The notes: a model not told the origin generated them from the sequence alone. A stretch of 64,000 nucleotides of DNA from Ornithinimicrobium tianjinense (GCF_014636495.1 NZ_BMEM01000001.1:878136-942135); one strand, 5' to 3'. Numbered from the stretch's first letter, positions 17,920 to 26,971 are shown. Numbers and translations: made by a program.

Positions 17920-18980
17920 GCGAGCCCCGCTGGCAGGCCCTCGCCGAGCAGGCCACCCGTCTCGAGCGGGACGAGGGCTTCTCCGGCATCCTCCGGGTCG
18001 CCCGCGGCGAGGAGGTGCTGCACGAGTCGTGCCACGGCCTCGCGAACCGGGCCGACGGCATACCCGTCCATCCCGGGACGCGGTTCGCGACCGCCTCGCT
18101 CAGCAAGATGTTCACCGCCGTGGCCGTGCTCGACGCCGCCGGGCGGGGTGAGGTGGGCCTGACCGACCGGGTCGTCGACGTGCTCCCGCCCCACCGCCGT
18201 CCGGTCACGCTCCGCGAGGATGTCACCGTCGAGCACCTGCTCCTGCACACCTCGGGCATCGCGGACTACGCCGAGGAGGACGAGGACCTGCCGGGCTACG
18301 TCGCGGACTACGGGTCGATCTGGGCCGACCTGCCCGTCTACCGGGTCCGCGACGGCCTCGACGTGCTGCCCCTCTTCGCCGACCTCCCGCCGGTGTGCCC
18401 GCCAGGCACGGCCTACCACTACAGCAACGCCGGCTACGTCCTGCTGGGGATCGTGCTCACCGAGGTCTGCGGCCTGCCGTTCGCCGAGGCGGTCACCAGC
18501 CGCGTGCTCCGACCGGCGGGCATGACGGGCAGCGGCTACCTCGCGATGAACGAGGTGCACCCGGACGTCGCGACGGGCTACCTGCCGCCCCTGCTGCCCG
18601 GGGGCCCGGCCCGCACCAACATCTACTCCGTCCCGGCCCTCGGGATCGGGGACGGAGGAGCGTTCGTCACCGCGGGGGACGTCGCCCGGTTCTTCGCCGC
18701 GCTCGCCCAGGCATGGGTATGGCGCGGGGTCACCCCCGAGCTCGCGCTCACCCCTCGCGCGCCCGGGTGGCCCGGGTTCGGCACGAGCTACGTCGTGGTG
18801 GTGCGCGACGACGGCGTGGTCGGCAAGGCGGGCGGAGATCCCGGGGTGGCGACGATCGGACGCTTCCGGCCCTCCGACGGCACCACCGCGGTGCTGCTCG
18901 CCAACGTGGGCTGGGAGGACGTGCCCGGGCTGGGCGACCTCGTGGACGCGATGGACGCGGCGGCCTTCGCGGCCGGGTGA
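17916..18980 (+). CDS. Serine hydrolase, beta-lactamase/penicillin-binding-protein-like (class C fold)
   Basis: 354 residues with no signal peptide, so probably cytosolic. SLSK (about residue 62) is the SxxK nucleophile motif, YSN in YHYSNAGY (about 168-170) is the second catalytic motif, and HTSG near 110 is typical of the family; a clear KTG-type third motif is not obvious, KAGG near 307 being the best match. Such proteins hydrolyse esters, amides or D-amino-acid peptides; the substrate is unknown. Translationally coupled to the PEP-mutase-like gene. Convergent with the kinase gene, 14 bases away. Confidence 0.85.
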   Translation: MSEPRWQALAEQATRLERDEGFSGILRVARGEEVLHESCHGLANRADGIPVHPGTRFATASLSKMFTAVAVLDAAGRGEVGLTDRVVDVLPPHRRPVTLREDVTVEHLLLHTSGIADYAEEDEDLPGYVADYGSIWADLPVYRVRDGLDVLPLFADLPPVCPPGTAYHYSNAGYVLLGIVLTEVCGLPFAEAVTSRVLRPAGMTGSGYLAMNEVHPDVATGYLPPLLPGGPARTNIYSVPALGIGDGGAFVTAGDVARFFAALAQAWVWRGVTPELALTPRAPGWPGFGTSYVVVVRDDGVVGKAGGDPGVATIGRFRPSDGTTAVLLANVGWEDVPGLGDLVDAMDAAAFAAG

Positions 18981-18994
18981 CCGCTCGCCCGCGC

Positions 18995-20731
18995 TCAGTC
19001 GTCCTTCTTGCCCTTGGCCTTGTCGTTGCTGTTGCCGTTGCTGTTGTCGTTGCTGTTGTCGTTGCTGTTGTCGTTGCCGTTGCCGTTGCCGGTGCCGTTG
19101 CCCTGGGCGTCGTCCGCCCCGGTGCCAGCGTCGTCGTCATCGTCCCCCTCGGTCGTGATCACCGGGTCGCTCGTCGCACGGCTCACGATGAGCGGGTCGC
19201 CGCCGACCTCGGTGCGGGCGACGACGAGGTCCTCGCGCTGCTCGTAGACCGTCTCGCCGTAGAAGTAGCGCACGGTGATCCCGACGGTGGCCGTGCCGTC
19301 GGCGGCCGGCTGGGCCTGGACGTCCTCCCACTCCACGCGGGTCAGCCCGTCGGCGATGCCCGGGTCGACCGCAGCGTCCGGACCGAGGTAGGCGCGCGCG
19401 GGCTCCAGCCCCTGGAGCAGCGTCTCGTAGAAGGTCCGGGCCACCTGGCCTGCCTCCTCCGCCGTGACGGGTGTCGCCGTCACCTTGGTGCTCGTGGCTG
19501 CGGGGTCGTCCGGGGGGCCGTCGCTGGTGCGGCCCTCGGCGATCGTCCAGACCAGCCAGCCGAGGGCGGCGATCAGCAGGAGGGCGATCAGCCAGACGAC
19601 GACGGTGCCGACGCGGGGACCCGGGCGTGGGGCTGCGGACCGTCGTGAGACGGCCGCCGAAGCGGGGGCGGCGGCCGACCGTGCCGGGTCAGCGACCCGT
19701 GCGTGGCGGGTGTCGCCGACCGGGACCTGCCGGGTCGCGTCGACGGGTCGGTGCTGCTGCGTCGCGCCCACCGACCAGCCGGCCGAGCCCGCAGCCGCTG
19801 CGCCGGCGGCTGCGGCACCGGCGCCTGCGGCACCGGCGCTGTCACGCCATACCTCGGTCTGGGCGGTGCTGCCCGTCTGCGCGATCTCGCGCAGGGCGGC
19901 GGCCGCTCTCTCGGCGGTCCAGCGCTGCGCCGGGTCGCCGTGCAGCATGCCCGCGAGCACGGGCGTGAGCGGACCCGCGCGACGCGGCTCGGCCGGCGTC
20001 TCGCGCACGATCGTGTGCAGCTGGGCGACCGCGTTGGGGGCGTCCGGGAAGGGCCGTCGGCCCTCGACCGCCGTGTAGAGCGTGGCGCCGAGCGCCCAGA
20101 CGTCGGAGGCTGCCGTGGGCTCGTGGCCGGCGGCGATCTCGGGGGAGAAGTAGGCGGCGGTGCCGCTCACCATCCCGGTCCGGGTGAGCTGGTGGTCCTC
20201 CTCGGCCCTCGCGATGCCGAAGTCGGTGAGCTTGGCGTGCTGGCCGCTCTCGTCGGTGAGCAGCACGTTCGCCGGCTTGACGTCCCGGTGCAGCACGCCG
20301 GCGCCGTGGGCCGCCGCCAGGGCGGTGGCGACCTGGCTGCCGATGCGCGCGACCTGCTCGGGCGGCAGCGCCGTGCCGCCCTCGATGAGCTGGGCGAGGG
20401 AGGGACCGGCGACATACTCCATGACGATCCACGGCGCACCCTCGTGCTCGAACGCGTCATACACGCGGACGACATGGTCGTGCGCCAGGGCGGCGCTCGT
20501 CCGCGCCTCGCGCATCCCGCGCGTGAGCAGGATCTCCGTGTCGGCCTCGCCGGCGACCTTCTTCAGGGCCACCTGCCGACCGAGGTTCTCGTCGCGCGCG
20601 AGCCAGACGATCCCGCCGCCGCCGCGCCCGAGGGTGCGGAGGATGCGGTAGCGGCCGGCGACCAGCGTGGGGTCCTCCGACAGGGGAGCAGCCGTCGTGG
20701 TCTCTGGGTCCTGCTGGGGTTCGTCAGCCAC
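18995..20731 (-). CDS. Membrane Ser/Thr protein kinase (PknB-like, without PASTA domains)
   Basis: 578 residues. Kinase domain about 20-280: Gly-loop LGRGGGGIVW, invariant Lys in VALKKV, catalytic HRDVKPANVLL, DFGIA, and activation loop TRTGMVSGTAAYFSPE. Then an Ala/Gly-rich linker, one membrane helix (about 374-397) and an outer region of about 180 residues with no PASTA repeats, ending in an Asn/Gly/Asp tail encoded by 12-bp repeats. The first GTG in frame (20740) lies inside a GGAGG sequence; GTG at 20731 sits 8 bases after it and is the better start. Probable cell-envelope signal kinase; substrates unknown, though the adjacent LCP protein is a plausible one (inference). Confidence 0.92.
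   Translation of the reverse strand: MADEPQQDPETTTAAPLSEDPTLVAGRYRILRTLGRGGGGIVWLARDENLGRQVALKKVAGEADTEILLTRGMREARTSAALAHDHVVRVYDAFEHEGAPWIVMEYVAGPSLAQLIEGGTALPPEQVARIGSQVATALAAAHGAGVLHRDVKPANVLLTDESGQHAKLTDFGIARAEEDHQLTRTGMVSGTAAYFSPEIAAGHEPTAASDVWALGATLYTAVEGRRPFPDAPNAVAQLHTIVRETPAEPRRAGPLTPVLAGMLHGDPAQRWTAERAAAALREIAQTGSTAQTEVWRDSAGAAGAGAAAAGAAAAGSAGWSVGATQQHRPVDATRQVPVGDTRHARVADPARSAAAPASAAVSRRSAAPRPGPRVGTVVVWLIALLLIAALGWLVWTIAEGRTSDGPPDDPAATSTKVTATPVTAEEAGQVARTFYETLLQGLEPARAYLGPDAAVDPGIADGLTRVEWEDVQAQPAADGTATVGITVRYFYGETVYEQREDLVVARTEVGGDPLIVSRATSDPVITTEGDDDDDAGTGADDAQGNGTGNGNGNDNSNDNSNDNSNGNSNDKAKGKKDD
19019..19100. repeat. 12-bp tandem repeat in the kinase tail
   Basis: Three exact copies of GTTGCTGTTGTC plus diverged copies on either side. 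Being 12 bp long, copy-number change keeps the frame and only changes the length of the Asn-Asp-Ser tail of the extracytoplasmic end. Confidence 0.85.
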
Positions 20732-20763
20732 GTCCGTCACCTCCGTGCGGTTGTCCTGGACAG

Positions 20764-20772
20764 GGTATGCCG
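20764..20772 (+). other. Intergenic copy of the recurrent nonamer GGTATGCCG
   Basis: One of only two perfect copies found outside genes (the other is at 35709). It lies between the kinase start and the LCP gene end. See the finding on this motif. Confidence 0.8.
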
Positions 20773-20809
20773 ACCCTAGCCGCCGACGTGGCGACCGGTC
20801 GGTCGTGGG

Positions 20810-22018
20810 TCAGGGCTGGACCGTGACCGGGGCGCCGTTGCGCAGGGCCTCGAAGAGCGCGGCCGCGCCGGCCTCGTCCCAGAGCACCGCGCTGCCCACG
20901 TTGGTGGGGTAGTTGAGGTTGGCGTAGGGCACGGTCGTGGAGACCCCGTTGCCGTTGGCGATCGAGCGCATGGCCAGGGCCATCCGGGCCGCCTCCACGG
21001 GGGAAGTGTCCTCGCCGACGGAGAGCGCCGAGCCGGTCGCCGTGCCCACCTGGTGCAGCCTGACGGGGTTGAGGACCGTGGCGGGGCTGGCCATCTTGGC
21101 CACGAGCGCCGCGAGGAACTCGCGCTGGCGCTCGACCCGGCCGATGTCGCCCCGCGGGTCGGCGTAGCGCATGCGCACGTAGCCGAGCGCGTCCGGGCCC
21201 GAGAGGTCCTGGCAGCCGGCGGCGAGGTCGATGTGCGCCTTCTCGTCGACGACGGCCTCGTCGAGGCACAGGCGGACGCCGCCCACCTCGTTGACCACCC
21301 CGACGAAGCCGCCGAAACCGATCTCGAGGTAGCCGCTGATCCGCAGCCCGGTGGCCTGCTCGACAGTGTCCACGAGGCGCTCCGGGCCTCCGAGGGAGAA
21401 GGCGGCGTTGAGCTTGTCGAACCCGTGGTCACGGATCTCCAGGTAGGAGTCGCGCGGCAGGCTGACCAGGGTGGGGTCGCCGACGGTCGGCACGTGCAGC
21501 AGCATCACGGTGTCGGCGCGCGAGCCCTCGGCGCTGCCGGTGCCGAACTCCGAGCGTTCCTCCTGGGTCAGCTGCTCGCGGCTGTCGGTGCCCACGAGGA
21601 GGTAGTTCTCCCCGGCGCCCCCCGAGGGCCGGTCCGCGACGTCCGGCTCGCTGTCGACCTTGCTGACGCTGCCCCAGATGAGCGCCACGACCACGGCCAT
21701 GGCGACGACATAGGCCACCAGCGCCAGCAGCAGCAGGGCCAGCATGCGGCGCACTCTGTAGCGGCGGCGGCGCCGCGGGGGTCGCGGCGGCGGCGTCGCG
21801 GCCCGCCGGGGTCGTGCCTCCCGCTCGTCGTAGCGCTCGTCGTAGCGCTCGTCGTAGCGCTCGTCGTACCGGCCCTGGTACCGGTCCTGCCGGTAGCTCT
21901 CGCGAGGGATGTACTGCGTCTCCTGGGAGCGGTCCCGCACCCGCCAGTCCGCGGAGCCGTCAGGGCGGGGGGTCCGGGGAACGGGTCGGGTCCAGTCGTC
22001 CTCAGGATGGTTCGGCAC
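20810..22018 (-). CDS. LytR-CpsA-Psr (LCP) family cell-wall glycopolymer transferase
   Basis: 402 residues. N-terminal cytosolic part rich in Arg/Pro with four RYDE repeats (about residues 50-66), one membrane helix (about 92-114) after an Arg-rich stop, then the LCP domain: SRADTVMLLHVP, LVSLPRDSYLEI near 185, LNAAFSLGG and DPRGDIGRVERQREFLAAL near 290 with the arginines that hold polyprenyl phosphate. LCP enzymes attach polysaccharide to peptidoglycan. The reading frame is open far upstream but that part is antisense to the glycosyltransferase; GTG 22018 is supported by TAAGGT 8 bases upstream. Confidence 0.92.
   Translation of the reverse strand: MPNHPEDDWTRPVPRTPRPDGSADWRVRDRSQETQYIPRESYRQDRYQGRYDERYDERYDERYDEREARPRRAATPPPRPPRRRRRYRVRRMLALLLLALVAYVVAMAVVVALIWGSVSKVDSEPDVADRPSGGAGENYLLVGTDSREQLTQEERSEFGTGSAEGSRADTVMLLHVPTVGDPTLVSLPRDSYLEIRDHGFDKLNAAFSLGGPERLVDTVEQATGLRISGYLEIGFGGFVGVVNEVGGVRLCLDEAVVDEKAHIDLAAGCQDLSGPDALGYVRMRYADPRGDIGRVERQREFLAALVAKMASPATVLNPVRLHQVGTATGSALSVGEDTSPVEAARMALAMRSIANGNGVSTTVPYANLNYPTNVGSAVLWDEAGAAALFEALRNGAPVTVQP
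21824..21870. repeat. 12-bp tandem repeat coding RYDE units in the LCP protein
   Basis: Nearly four copies of CTCGTCGTAGCG. Read on the minus strand it gives RYDE repeats in the cytosolic N-terminus; unit length is a multiple of three so slippage would not shift the frame. Confidence 0.88.
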
Positions 22019-22026
22019 GACGTCCC

Positions 22027-22032
22027 ACCTTA
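22027..22032 (-). promoter_or_regulatory. -10 box TAAGGT for the LCP gene
   Basis: Minus-strand TAAGGT, 8 bases before the GTG at 22018. Confidence 0.5.
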
Positions 22033-22096
22033 GGGCAGTGACCTGGCAGTCGGCTGGACCCCGCGTGCCCACGGTGGTTCGGCTCCTTCCCTTGGG

Positions 22097-22102
22097 TAGC
22101 CT
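22097..22102 (+). promoter_or_regulatory. -10 box TAGCCT for the glycosyltransferase gene
   Basis: TAGCCT ends 6 bases before the GTG at 22109; leaderless layout. Confidence 0.55.
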
Positions 22103-22108
22103 CACCGG

Positions 22109-23125
22109 GTGAGCACCCTGCCGACCAGGCCTGCCTACCCGCCCGTCTCGGTCATCATGCCGATCCTCAACGAGGAGACCCACCTGGCCGAGGCCGTCCG
22201 CTCGGTGCTCGCCCAGGACTACCCAGGCCCGATGGAGGTCGTCGTCGCCGTCGGTCCCAGCACGGACCGGACGCACGAGGTCGCCGACGCGCTCGCGGCC
22301 GACGACCCTCGCGTGGTCGTCGTCGACAACCCCAGCGGGCGCACGCCCGACGGGCTCAACGCGGCCATCGACGCCAGCCGTCACGACATCGTGGTCCGGA
22401 TGGACGGGCACGGGGCGTTGTCGGACGGTTACGTGCAGCGGGCGGTCGACCTGCTGGAGGAGACCGGCGCCGCCAACGTCGGCGGACTCATGCTCGCCGA
22501 GGGTCTGGGCGACCTGCAGCAGGCGGTCGCGCTCGCGATGCGCTCCCCGCTCGGGATCGGCGCGGCGCGCTTCCACGTCGGGGGCGAGGCCGGCCCCGCC
22601 GAGACCGTCTACCTCGGTGTCTTCCGCCGCGACTGGCTGCGGCGCGTCGGGGGCTACGACCCGCACTTCGCCCGCGCCCAGGACTGGGAGCTCAACCACC
22701 GCATCCGGGAGGCCGGCGGCGTGGTGTGGTTCGACCCCGGGCTCACCGTGACCTACCGCCCCCGGGCCACGTGGCGCGCGCTGGCCCGGCAGTTCTACCG
22801 CACGGGCCAGTGGCGCCGTCAGGTGATGCGCCTGCACCCCGAGACGGTGAGCGTGCGCTACCTCGCCCCGCCCGTCGCCACGGCGCTCGTGGCCGGTGGC
22901 GCGCTCGGCGGGCTGTTCTGGCGGCCCCTCTGGGTCGTGCCTGCGGGGTATGCCGCCGCGGTCACCCTCGGCGGGTGGTGGATCGCCCGTGGCGAGCGAC
23001 CGGGGGTGGCGGCGCGGATGCCCGGGGTGCTCGCCACCATGCACCTGACCTGGGGTGCGGGTTTCCTGCGCGGCACCGGCGGCCCCGCGCCCGAGGGCAT
23101 CGGCCAGGACGTGCCGCTGGGGTGA
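22109..23125 (+). CDS. Family 2 glycosyltransferase
   Basis: 338 residues. GT-A fold: VSVIMPILNEETHLAEAV (residues 13-30), the acid pair in VRMDGHG near residue 95 in place of a DxD, and AQDWELNHRIREAGG near 195. One or two hydrophobic segments near 255-295 suggest membrane association. This is the exopolysaccharide/succinoglycan-type GT2 subgroup. Its place back to back with an LCP transferase points to cell-wall polysaccharide synthesis (inference); the sugar and acceptor are unknown. Confidence 0.88.
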   Translation: MSTLPTRPAYPPVSVIMPILNEETHLAEAVRSVLAQDYPGPMEVVVAVGPSTDRTHEVADALAADDPRVVVVDNPSGRTPDGLNAAIDASRHDIVVRMDGHGALSDGYVQRAVDLLEETGAANVGGLMLAEGLGDLQQAVALAMRSPLGIGAARFHVGGEAGPAETVYLGVFRRDWLRRVGGYDPHFARAQDWELNHRIREAGGVVWFDPGLTVTYRPRATWRALARQFYRTGQWRRQVMRLHPETVSVRYLAPPVATALVAGGALGGLFWRPLWVVPAGYAAAVTLGGWWIARGERPGVAARMPGVLATMHLTWGAGFLRGTGGPAPEGIGQDVPLG

Positions 23126-23152
23126 CCGCCGCCCGGTGCGAAGATGACGCCC

Positions 23153-23566
23153 GTGACCTCGTGGCTGCCTGACTGGGACGACATACCGCCGCCGCTCCTG
23201 CAGTTCTGGACGGAGCGGCACCTGTGCACGCTGACGACGCTGCGCGCCGACGGACGGCCGCACGTGACCCCTGTCGGGGTGGCCCTGGACCGGGAGAGCC
23301 GGTGCGCCTGGGTCATCACGTCCGGCACCTCGCTCAAGGCGGTCCACGCGTCCGTCGACCCGCGGGTCGCGGCCTGCCAGGTGGACGGGCGCCGGTGGTC
23401 CACCCTCGAGGGACGGGCCGAGGTCAGGTCCGACCCGGCGGCGGTCAGGCGGGCGGAAGAGAGCTACGCCCGGCGCTACCGCGTCCCGCGCCCGAACCCC
23501 GCGCGGGTCGCCCTGCGGATCGAGGTCGAACGCTTCGTGGTGTCCACCGGTCTGCTGACGCCGTAG
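23153..23566 (+). CDS. PPOX-class (pyridoxamine 5'-phosphate oxidase-like) F420/flavin-binding protein
   Basis: 137 residues from GTG 23153; an in-frame ATG at 23144 would add three residues, but the pattern of the upstream bases (AAGATG, then 6 bases) favours 23153. Split-barrel flavin-binding fold: FWTERHLCTLTTLRADGRPHVTPVGV is the typical first hairpin, and VDGRRWSTLEGRAEV the central strands. Many actinobacterial members bind F420 and reduce small molecules or serve as F420-dependent biliverdin-type reductases. The strong hairpin right after the stop ends the transcript. Confidence 0.8.
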   Translation: MTSWLPDWDDIPPPLLQFWTERHLCTLTTLRADGRPHVTPVGVALDRESRCAWVITSGTSLKAVHASVDPRVAACQVDGRRWSTLEGRAEVRSDPAAVRRAEESYARRYRVPRPNPARVALRIEVERFVVSTGLLTP

Positions 23567-23587
23567 CGGCACGGCCCCGGACGCGGT

Positions 23588-23619
23588 TCAGGCTGCTCCC
23601 GGCATCGGGAGCAGCCTGA
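23588..23619. terminator. Bidirectional hairpin terminator
   Basis: Perfect 13-bp stem TCAGGCTGCTCCC / GGGAGCAGCCTGA with a 6-base loop, between the PPOX gene (+) and scoB (-). Confidence 0.8.
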
Positions 23620-23648
23620 CGTGGTGGCCTGCGCGGCGTGCGAGGGGG

Positions 23649-24323
23649 TCAGCCCTCGACGGGGGAGACCGGCTCGGGCGTCGGCTCGTCGACCGCCACC
23701 GTGAGGGGGGCGCCGGTCTTTTCGACGACCTCCTCGACGGTGACGCCCGGGGCGACCTCGCGGAGCACGAGTCCCTCGGGGGTGACGTCGATGACGGCCA
23801 GGTCGGTGATGATGCGCTGGACCACCTTCAGGCCGGTGATCGGCAGGTCGCACTCCTCGACGATCTTGTAGCTGCCGTCCTTGGCGACGTGGTCCATGAG
23901 GACGACGACCTTCTTGGCGCCCATGACCAGGTCCATCGCGCCGCCCATGCCCTTGACCATCTTGCCCGGGATCATCCAGTTGGCGATGTCGCCGGCCTGG
24001 GAGACCTGCATCGCGCCGAGGATCGCGGCGTCCACCTTGCCGCCGCGGATCATCCCGAAGCTGGTGGCGGAGTCGAAGAAGCTGGCGCCGGGACGCGTGG
24101 TCACGGTCTCCTTGCCGGCGTTGATGAGGTCGGCCTCCTCCTCCCCGTCGTAGGGGTAGGGGCCCACGCCGAGGATGCCGTTCTCGGACTGCAGGACCAG
24201 CTCGACGTCGTCGGGCACGTAGTTGGGGACGAGCGTCGGCATACCGATGCCGAGGTTGACGTAGTCGCCGTCCTTGAGCTCCGCGGCGGCGCGGGCCGCC
24301 ATCTCCTCACGGGTCAGCGCCAT
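23649..24323 (-). CDS. scoB: 3-oxoacid CoA-transferase subunit B
   Basis: 224 residues. Beta subunit carrying the catalytic glutamate E47 in [10 protein letters not shown], which forms the Glu-CoA thioester; [11 protein letters not shown] and [15 protein letters not shown] are the other family signatures. With ScoA it transfers CoA from succinyl-CoA to acetoacetate (or an adipate analogue). The C-terminal 15 residues are Pro/Glu-rich. ATG lies one base after the scoA stop, so the subunits are made together. Confidence 0.93.
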   Translation of the reverse strand: MALTREEMAARAAAELKDGDYVNLGIGMPTLVPNYVPDDVELVLQSENGILGVGPYPYDGEEEADLINAGKETVTTRPGASFFDSATSFGMIRGGKVDAAILGAMQVSQAGDIANWMIPGKMVKGMGGAMDLVMGAKKVVVLMDHVAKDGSYKIVEECDLPITGLKVVQRIITDLAVIDVTPEGLVLREVAPGVTVEEVVEKTGAPLTVAVDEPTPEPVSPVEG

Positions 24324-24324
24324 C

Positions 24325-25125
24325 TCAGGCCTCCTCGGTCGTGCCGGCCGCGGGGCGGGGGCCGCGGGTGGTGTGCTTCTCGATGTCCTTGGCCGCGGCC
24401 TGCTCGGGGGTGAGCGCCAGCACGCGCTTGACGTAGATGCCGGGCAGGTGGATGTCGTCGGGGTCCAGCTCACCCGGCTCGACGAGCTCCTCGACCTCCG
24501 CGACGGCGACCTCGGAGGCCATCGCGCAGAGCGGGTTGAAGTTGCGGGCCGACTTGTTGAAGACGAGGTTGCCGTGGCGGTCGCCCTTGGCCGCCCGGAC
24601 CAGGCCGAAGTCGGCGAAGATCGAGTCCTCGAGGACGTAGTCCCGGGTGACGCCGCGCACGGTGTAGGAGCGCTTCTCCTTGGCCGGCGACTCCTTGATC
24701 ACGTTCCCCTCGGAGTCGTAGAGCCACGGCATACCGCCCTCGGAGACCTGGGAACCGACGCCGGTCGGGGTCCAGAACGCGGGGATGCCGGCGCCCGCGG
24801 CGCGCATCTTCTCGGCCAGCGTGCCCTGCGGGGTGAGCTCGACCTCGAGCTCGCCGGAGAGGTACTGACGCGCGAACTCGCGGTTCTCGCCGACGTAGGA
24901 GGCGATGACGCGGCGGATCCGGCGCTCGCCCAGCAGCAGTCCCAGGCCCGCGCCGTCGACGCCGCAGTTGTTGGACACGACCTGCAGGTCCTTCGTGCCG
25001 CGGGCGAGGAGCTCCTGGATGAGGACGGTGGGGATGCCGGAGAGCCCGAACCCGCCCACCGTGATGGTCATGCCGTCCTGGATGCCGTCGACGGCCTCCG
25101 CGGCGGTGGTCACAACTTTGTCCAT
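24325..25125 (-). CDS. scoA: 3-oxoacid CoA-transferase subunit A
   Basis: 266 residues. Alpha subunit: [20 protein letters not shown] (CoA-binding start, residues 21-40), [17 protein letters not shown], and [21 protein letters not shown] near 190. Partner of scoB. Works in ketone-body or aromatic-acid catabolism, both plausible in a cell that also encodes acyl-CoA dehydrogenase and hydratase. The ATG is 6 bases from a TACCCT box, so the operon mRNA is probably leaderless. Confidence 0.93.
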   Translation of the reverse strand: MDKVVTTAAEAVDGIQDGMTITVGGFGLSGIPTVLIQELLARGTKDLQVVSNNCGVDGAGLGLLLGERRIRRVIASYVGENREFARQYLSGELEVELTPQGTLAEKMRAAGAGIPAFWTPTGVGSQVSEGGMPWLYDSEGNVIKESPAKEKRSYTVRGVTRDYVLEDSIFADFGLVRAAKGDRHGNLVFNKSARNFNPLCAMASEVAVAEVEELVEPGELDPDDIHLPGIYVKRVLALTPEQAAAKDIEKHTTRGPRPAAGTTEEA

Positions 25126-25131
25126 GCCCGG

Positions 25132-25137
25132 AGGGTA
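25132..25137 (-). promoter_or_regulatory. -10 box TACCCT for scoA-scoB
   Basis: Minus-strand TACCCT, 6 bases before the ATG at 25125. Confidence 0.5.
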
Positions 25138-25206
25138 CCGGGCACCGTCGCCGCGGCGACGGGCGGCCGGGCACCGCCCTCCACCCCGGCACGGCGCGGC
25201 CCGACG

Positions 25207-25950
25207 CTAGCTCTCGACGCGGGGCGGGGCCTGACCGGGGGCCCGGAAGGTCACGCCCTCGGCGGAGACGCGGCCGTCGTCGGGCCCAGGGACGTCGCCG
25301 CGGACCAGCACGGCGGACCCTTCGGCGGCCAGGACCTGCAGGACCTGCCGGACCAGCAGTCCCCGGTCGGTGGTGGTGAGCAGCGCGCGGGCGCCGTGGG
25401 GCACCGGCTCAAGACCGTCCAGCAGCTCACCGTAGCTCAGGCGCTGACCGTCGTGGACCAGGGCGATGTCGTCGACGTCCACCTCGTCCCACGCGGTGAA
25501 CTCGTCGGCGTAGCTGGACAGCTCGGCCGCCTCGTCCATCACGCCGCTGCGCAGCTCCCGGCCGAAGTCGCGGGTCAGCGCGGGGAGCGCGACCGCGACG
25601 ACCTCGTCGCTGTCCTCGGCCAGCTCGCTGTCGGGGTCGGTGGTCACGAGCACGTCGGCACCCTCGAAGGGGTCGAGCGTGAGGGTGGCGCCCACGGACC
25701 AGACGGCGAGCGCCCAGTAGGCGAGCCGCCAGTGAGGGCTGGGCAGGTCGACGAGCACGACGGAGCCCGGGACGACGTCGAGGCCCTCCTGGAGGGCGTT
25801 GGCGGCCTTGGACACCCAGGTGCGCAGCACCCGGCGCGAGATCTCGATGCGCTCTCCGCGGCCCTCGGGCGTGTCGTCGTAGAAGGTGACCGCGGGCCGG
25901 GTCCCGTCGGCGGCGACGGCGTCGGCGAGCAGCTGGCTGGGGAACGGCAC
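25207..25950 (-). CDS. TIGR03089 family protein (truncated acyl-CoA synthetase-like)
   Basis: 247 residues. Resembles the N-terminal half of AMP-forming acyl-CoA synthetases (RPAVTFYDDTPEGRGERIEIS and LPSPHWRLAYWALAVWSVGATLTL), but the AMP-binding P-loop and the C-terminal domain are missing, as in all TIGR03089 members that I recall. Catalysis is therefore doubtful; the family has no assigned role. In M. tuberculosis it likewise lies near the LCP protein. GTG is 6 bases from a TAGCGT box. Same strand as scoA but with its own promoter. Confidence 0.85.
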   Translation of the reverse strand: MPFPSQLLADAVAADGTRPAVTFYDDTPEGRGERIEISRRVLRTWVSKAANALQEGLDVVPGSVVLVDLPSPHWRLAYWALAVWSVGATLTLDPFEGADVLVTTDPDSELAEDSDEVVAVALPALTRDFGRELRSGVMDEAAELSSYADEFTAWDEVDVDDIALVHDGQRLSYGELLDGLEPVPHGARALLTTTDRGLLVRQVLQVLAAEGSAVLVRGDVPGPDDGRVSAEGVTFRAPGQAPPRVES

Positions 25951-25956
25951 GGGTCC

Positions 25957-25962
25957 ACGCTA
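25957..25962 (-). promoter_or_regulatory. -10 box TAGCGT for the TIGR03089 gene
   Basis: Minus-strand TAGCGT, 6 bases before the GTG at 25950. Confidence 0.5.
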
Positions 25963-26028
25963 ACGGGTGAGGTCCCGCCTCGGTGACCCCCTTGCGCGGA
26001 GGTGGCTCGACGGTGCACAGTTGCCGCC

Positions 26029-26970
26029 GTGACAGCCGAGACCCTGAGAGCGGCGCACGCGTGTCGTGCGTGGCGGCCGGGGTATGCCGTGGACGTGGCC
26101 GCGACCTGGGGCGTGTTCCGGCGGGGCGCGGGCGATCCGTCCTTCAAGGTGGCGGGAGGGGCCCTGTGGCGGGCCGTCGAGACGCCGGTCGGTCCGGCGA
26201 CGTTGCGCACGGTCACCCGCCCGGGGGAGGGCTGCGTGCTCGGTGAGGCCTGGGGTGCCGGCGCAGACTGGGTGCTGGAGCACCTCCCGTCCATGCTCGG
26301 TGCCGACGACGTCGCCGCGGACGACTTCGAGAGTCTCCACCCCGTCGTCGCGGAGAGCCGCCGCAGGCACCCGGGGTGGCGGGTGCCGCGCACCGGGCTG
26401 GTCATGGAGTCGCTCGTCCCCGCGATCGTCGAGCAGAAGGTCACCGGCCAGGAGGCCTTCGGCGGGTGGCGCCGGATCGTGCGTCGTTTCGGCGAGCCCG
26501 CCCCCGGGCCGGGCCAGGTCCTGGGTCTGCAGCTGCACCCGACGCCGGCGGTGCTGGGCCAGATCCCGTCCTGGGAGTGGCTGCGCGCGGGCGTCAGCCC
26601 CCAGCGCTCGGACACGGTGGTGCGGGTCGCTGCCCTGGCCCGCCGGCTGGAGGAGCTGCCGGCCATGAGCCACGCGGCCGCGCGCAAGCGGCTGGTCAGC
26701 ATCCCCGGCGTCGGCGTCTGGACGGCGGCGGAGACGGCGCACCGCGCGCTCGGCGACCCCGACGCGGTGAGCTTCGGCGACTACCACGTGGCGGCCGACA
26801 TGGGCTGGGCCCTCACCGGCCACCCAGTCGGCGACGAGGGGCTCGTCGAGCTGCTGCGCCCCTGGGCCGGGCAGCGCTACCGCGTGCAGCGCTACCTCGA
26901 GCTGGGGGGGGCCGGACGGCCCCGCCGCGGACCGCGGATGGCGCCCCGGCGCCACCTGCCCGTCGCCTGA
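26029..26970 (+). CDS. DNA-3-methyladenine glycosylase family protein (AlkA-like, HhH-GPD)
   Basis: 313 residues. Base-excision repair enzyme removing alkylated purines. The helix-hairpin-helix LVSIPGVGVWTAAETAH (about residues 223-239) and the following Pro/Asp loop with GDYH supply the DNA grip and the likely catalytic Asp; VPAIVEQKVTGQEAFGGWRR near 138 is the usual first helix of the glycosylase domain. The last 30 residues are Arg/Pro-rich. An upstream in-frame GTG at 26002 exists, but ACAGTT followed by 6-7 bases favours 26029. Alone on its strand between two minus-strand genes. Confidence 0.85.
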   Translation: MTAETLRAAHACRAWRPGYAVDVAATWGVFRRGAGDPSFKVAGGALWRAVETPVGPATLRTVTRPGEGCVLGEAWGAGADWVLEHLPSMLGADDVAADDFESLHPVVAESRRRHPGWRVPRTGLVMESLVPAIVEQKVTGQEAFGGWRRIVRRFGEPAPGPGQVLGLQLHPTPAVLGQIPSWEWLRAGVSPQRSDTVVRVAALARRLEELPAMSHAAARKRLVSIPGVGVWTAAETAHRALGDPDAVSFGDYHVAADMGWALTGHPVGDEGLVELLRPWAGQRYRVQRYLELGGAGRPRRGPRMAPRRHLPVA

Positions 26971-26971
26971 G

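Noticed and set aside
19019-19100. CRISPR-like repeat array
   Set aside because: Units are 12 bp without spacers and lie in frame inside the kinase gene.
20810-23572. Long upstream extension of the LCP gene
   Set aside because: Residues before 22018 are antisense to the glycosyltransferase and show no signal; the -10 box fits GTG 22018.
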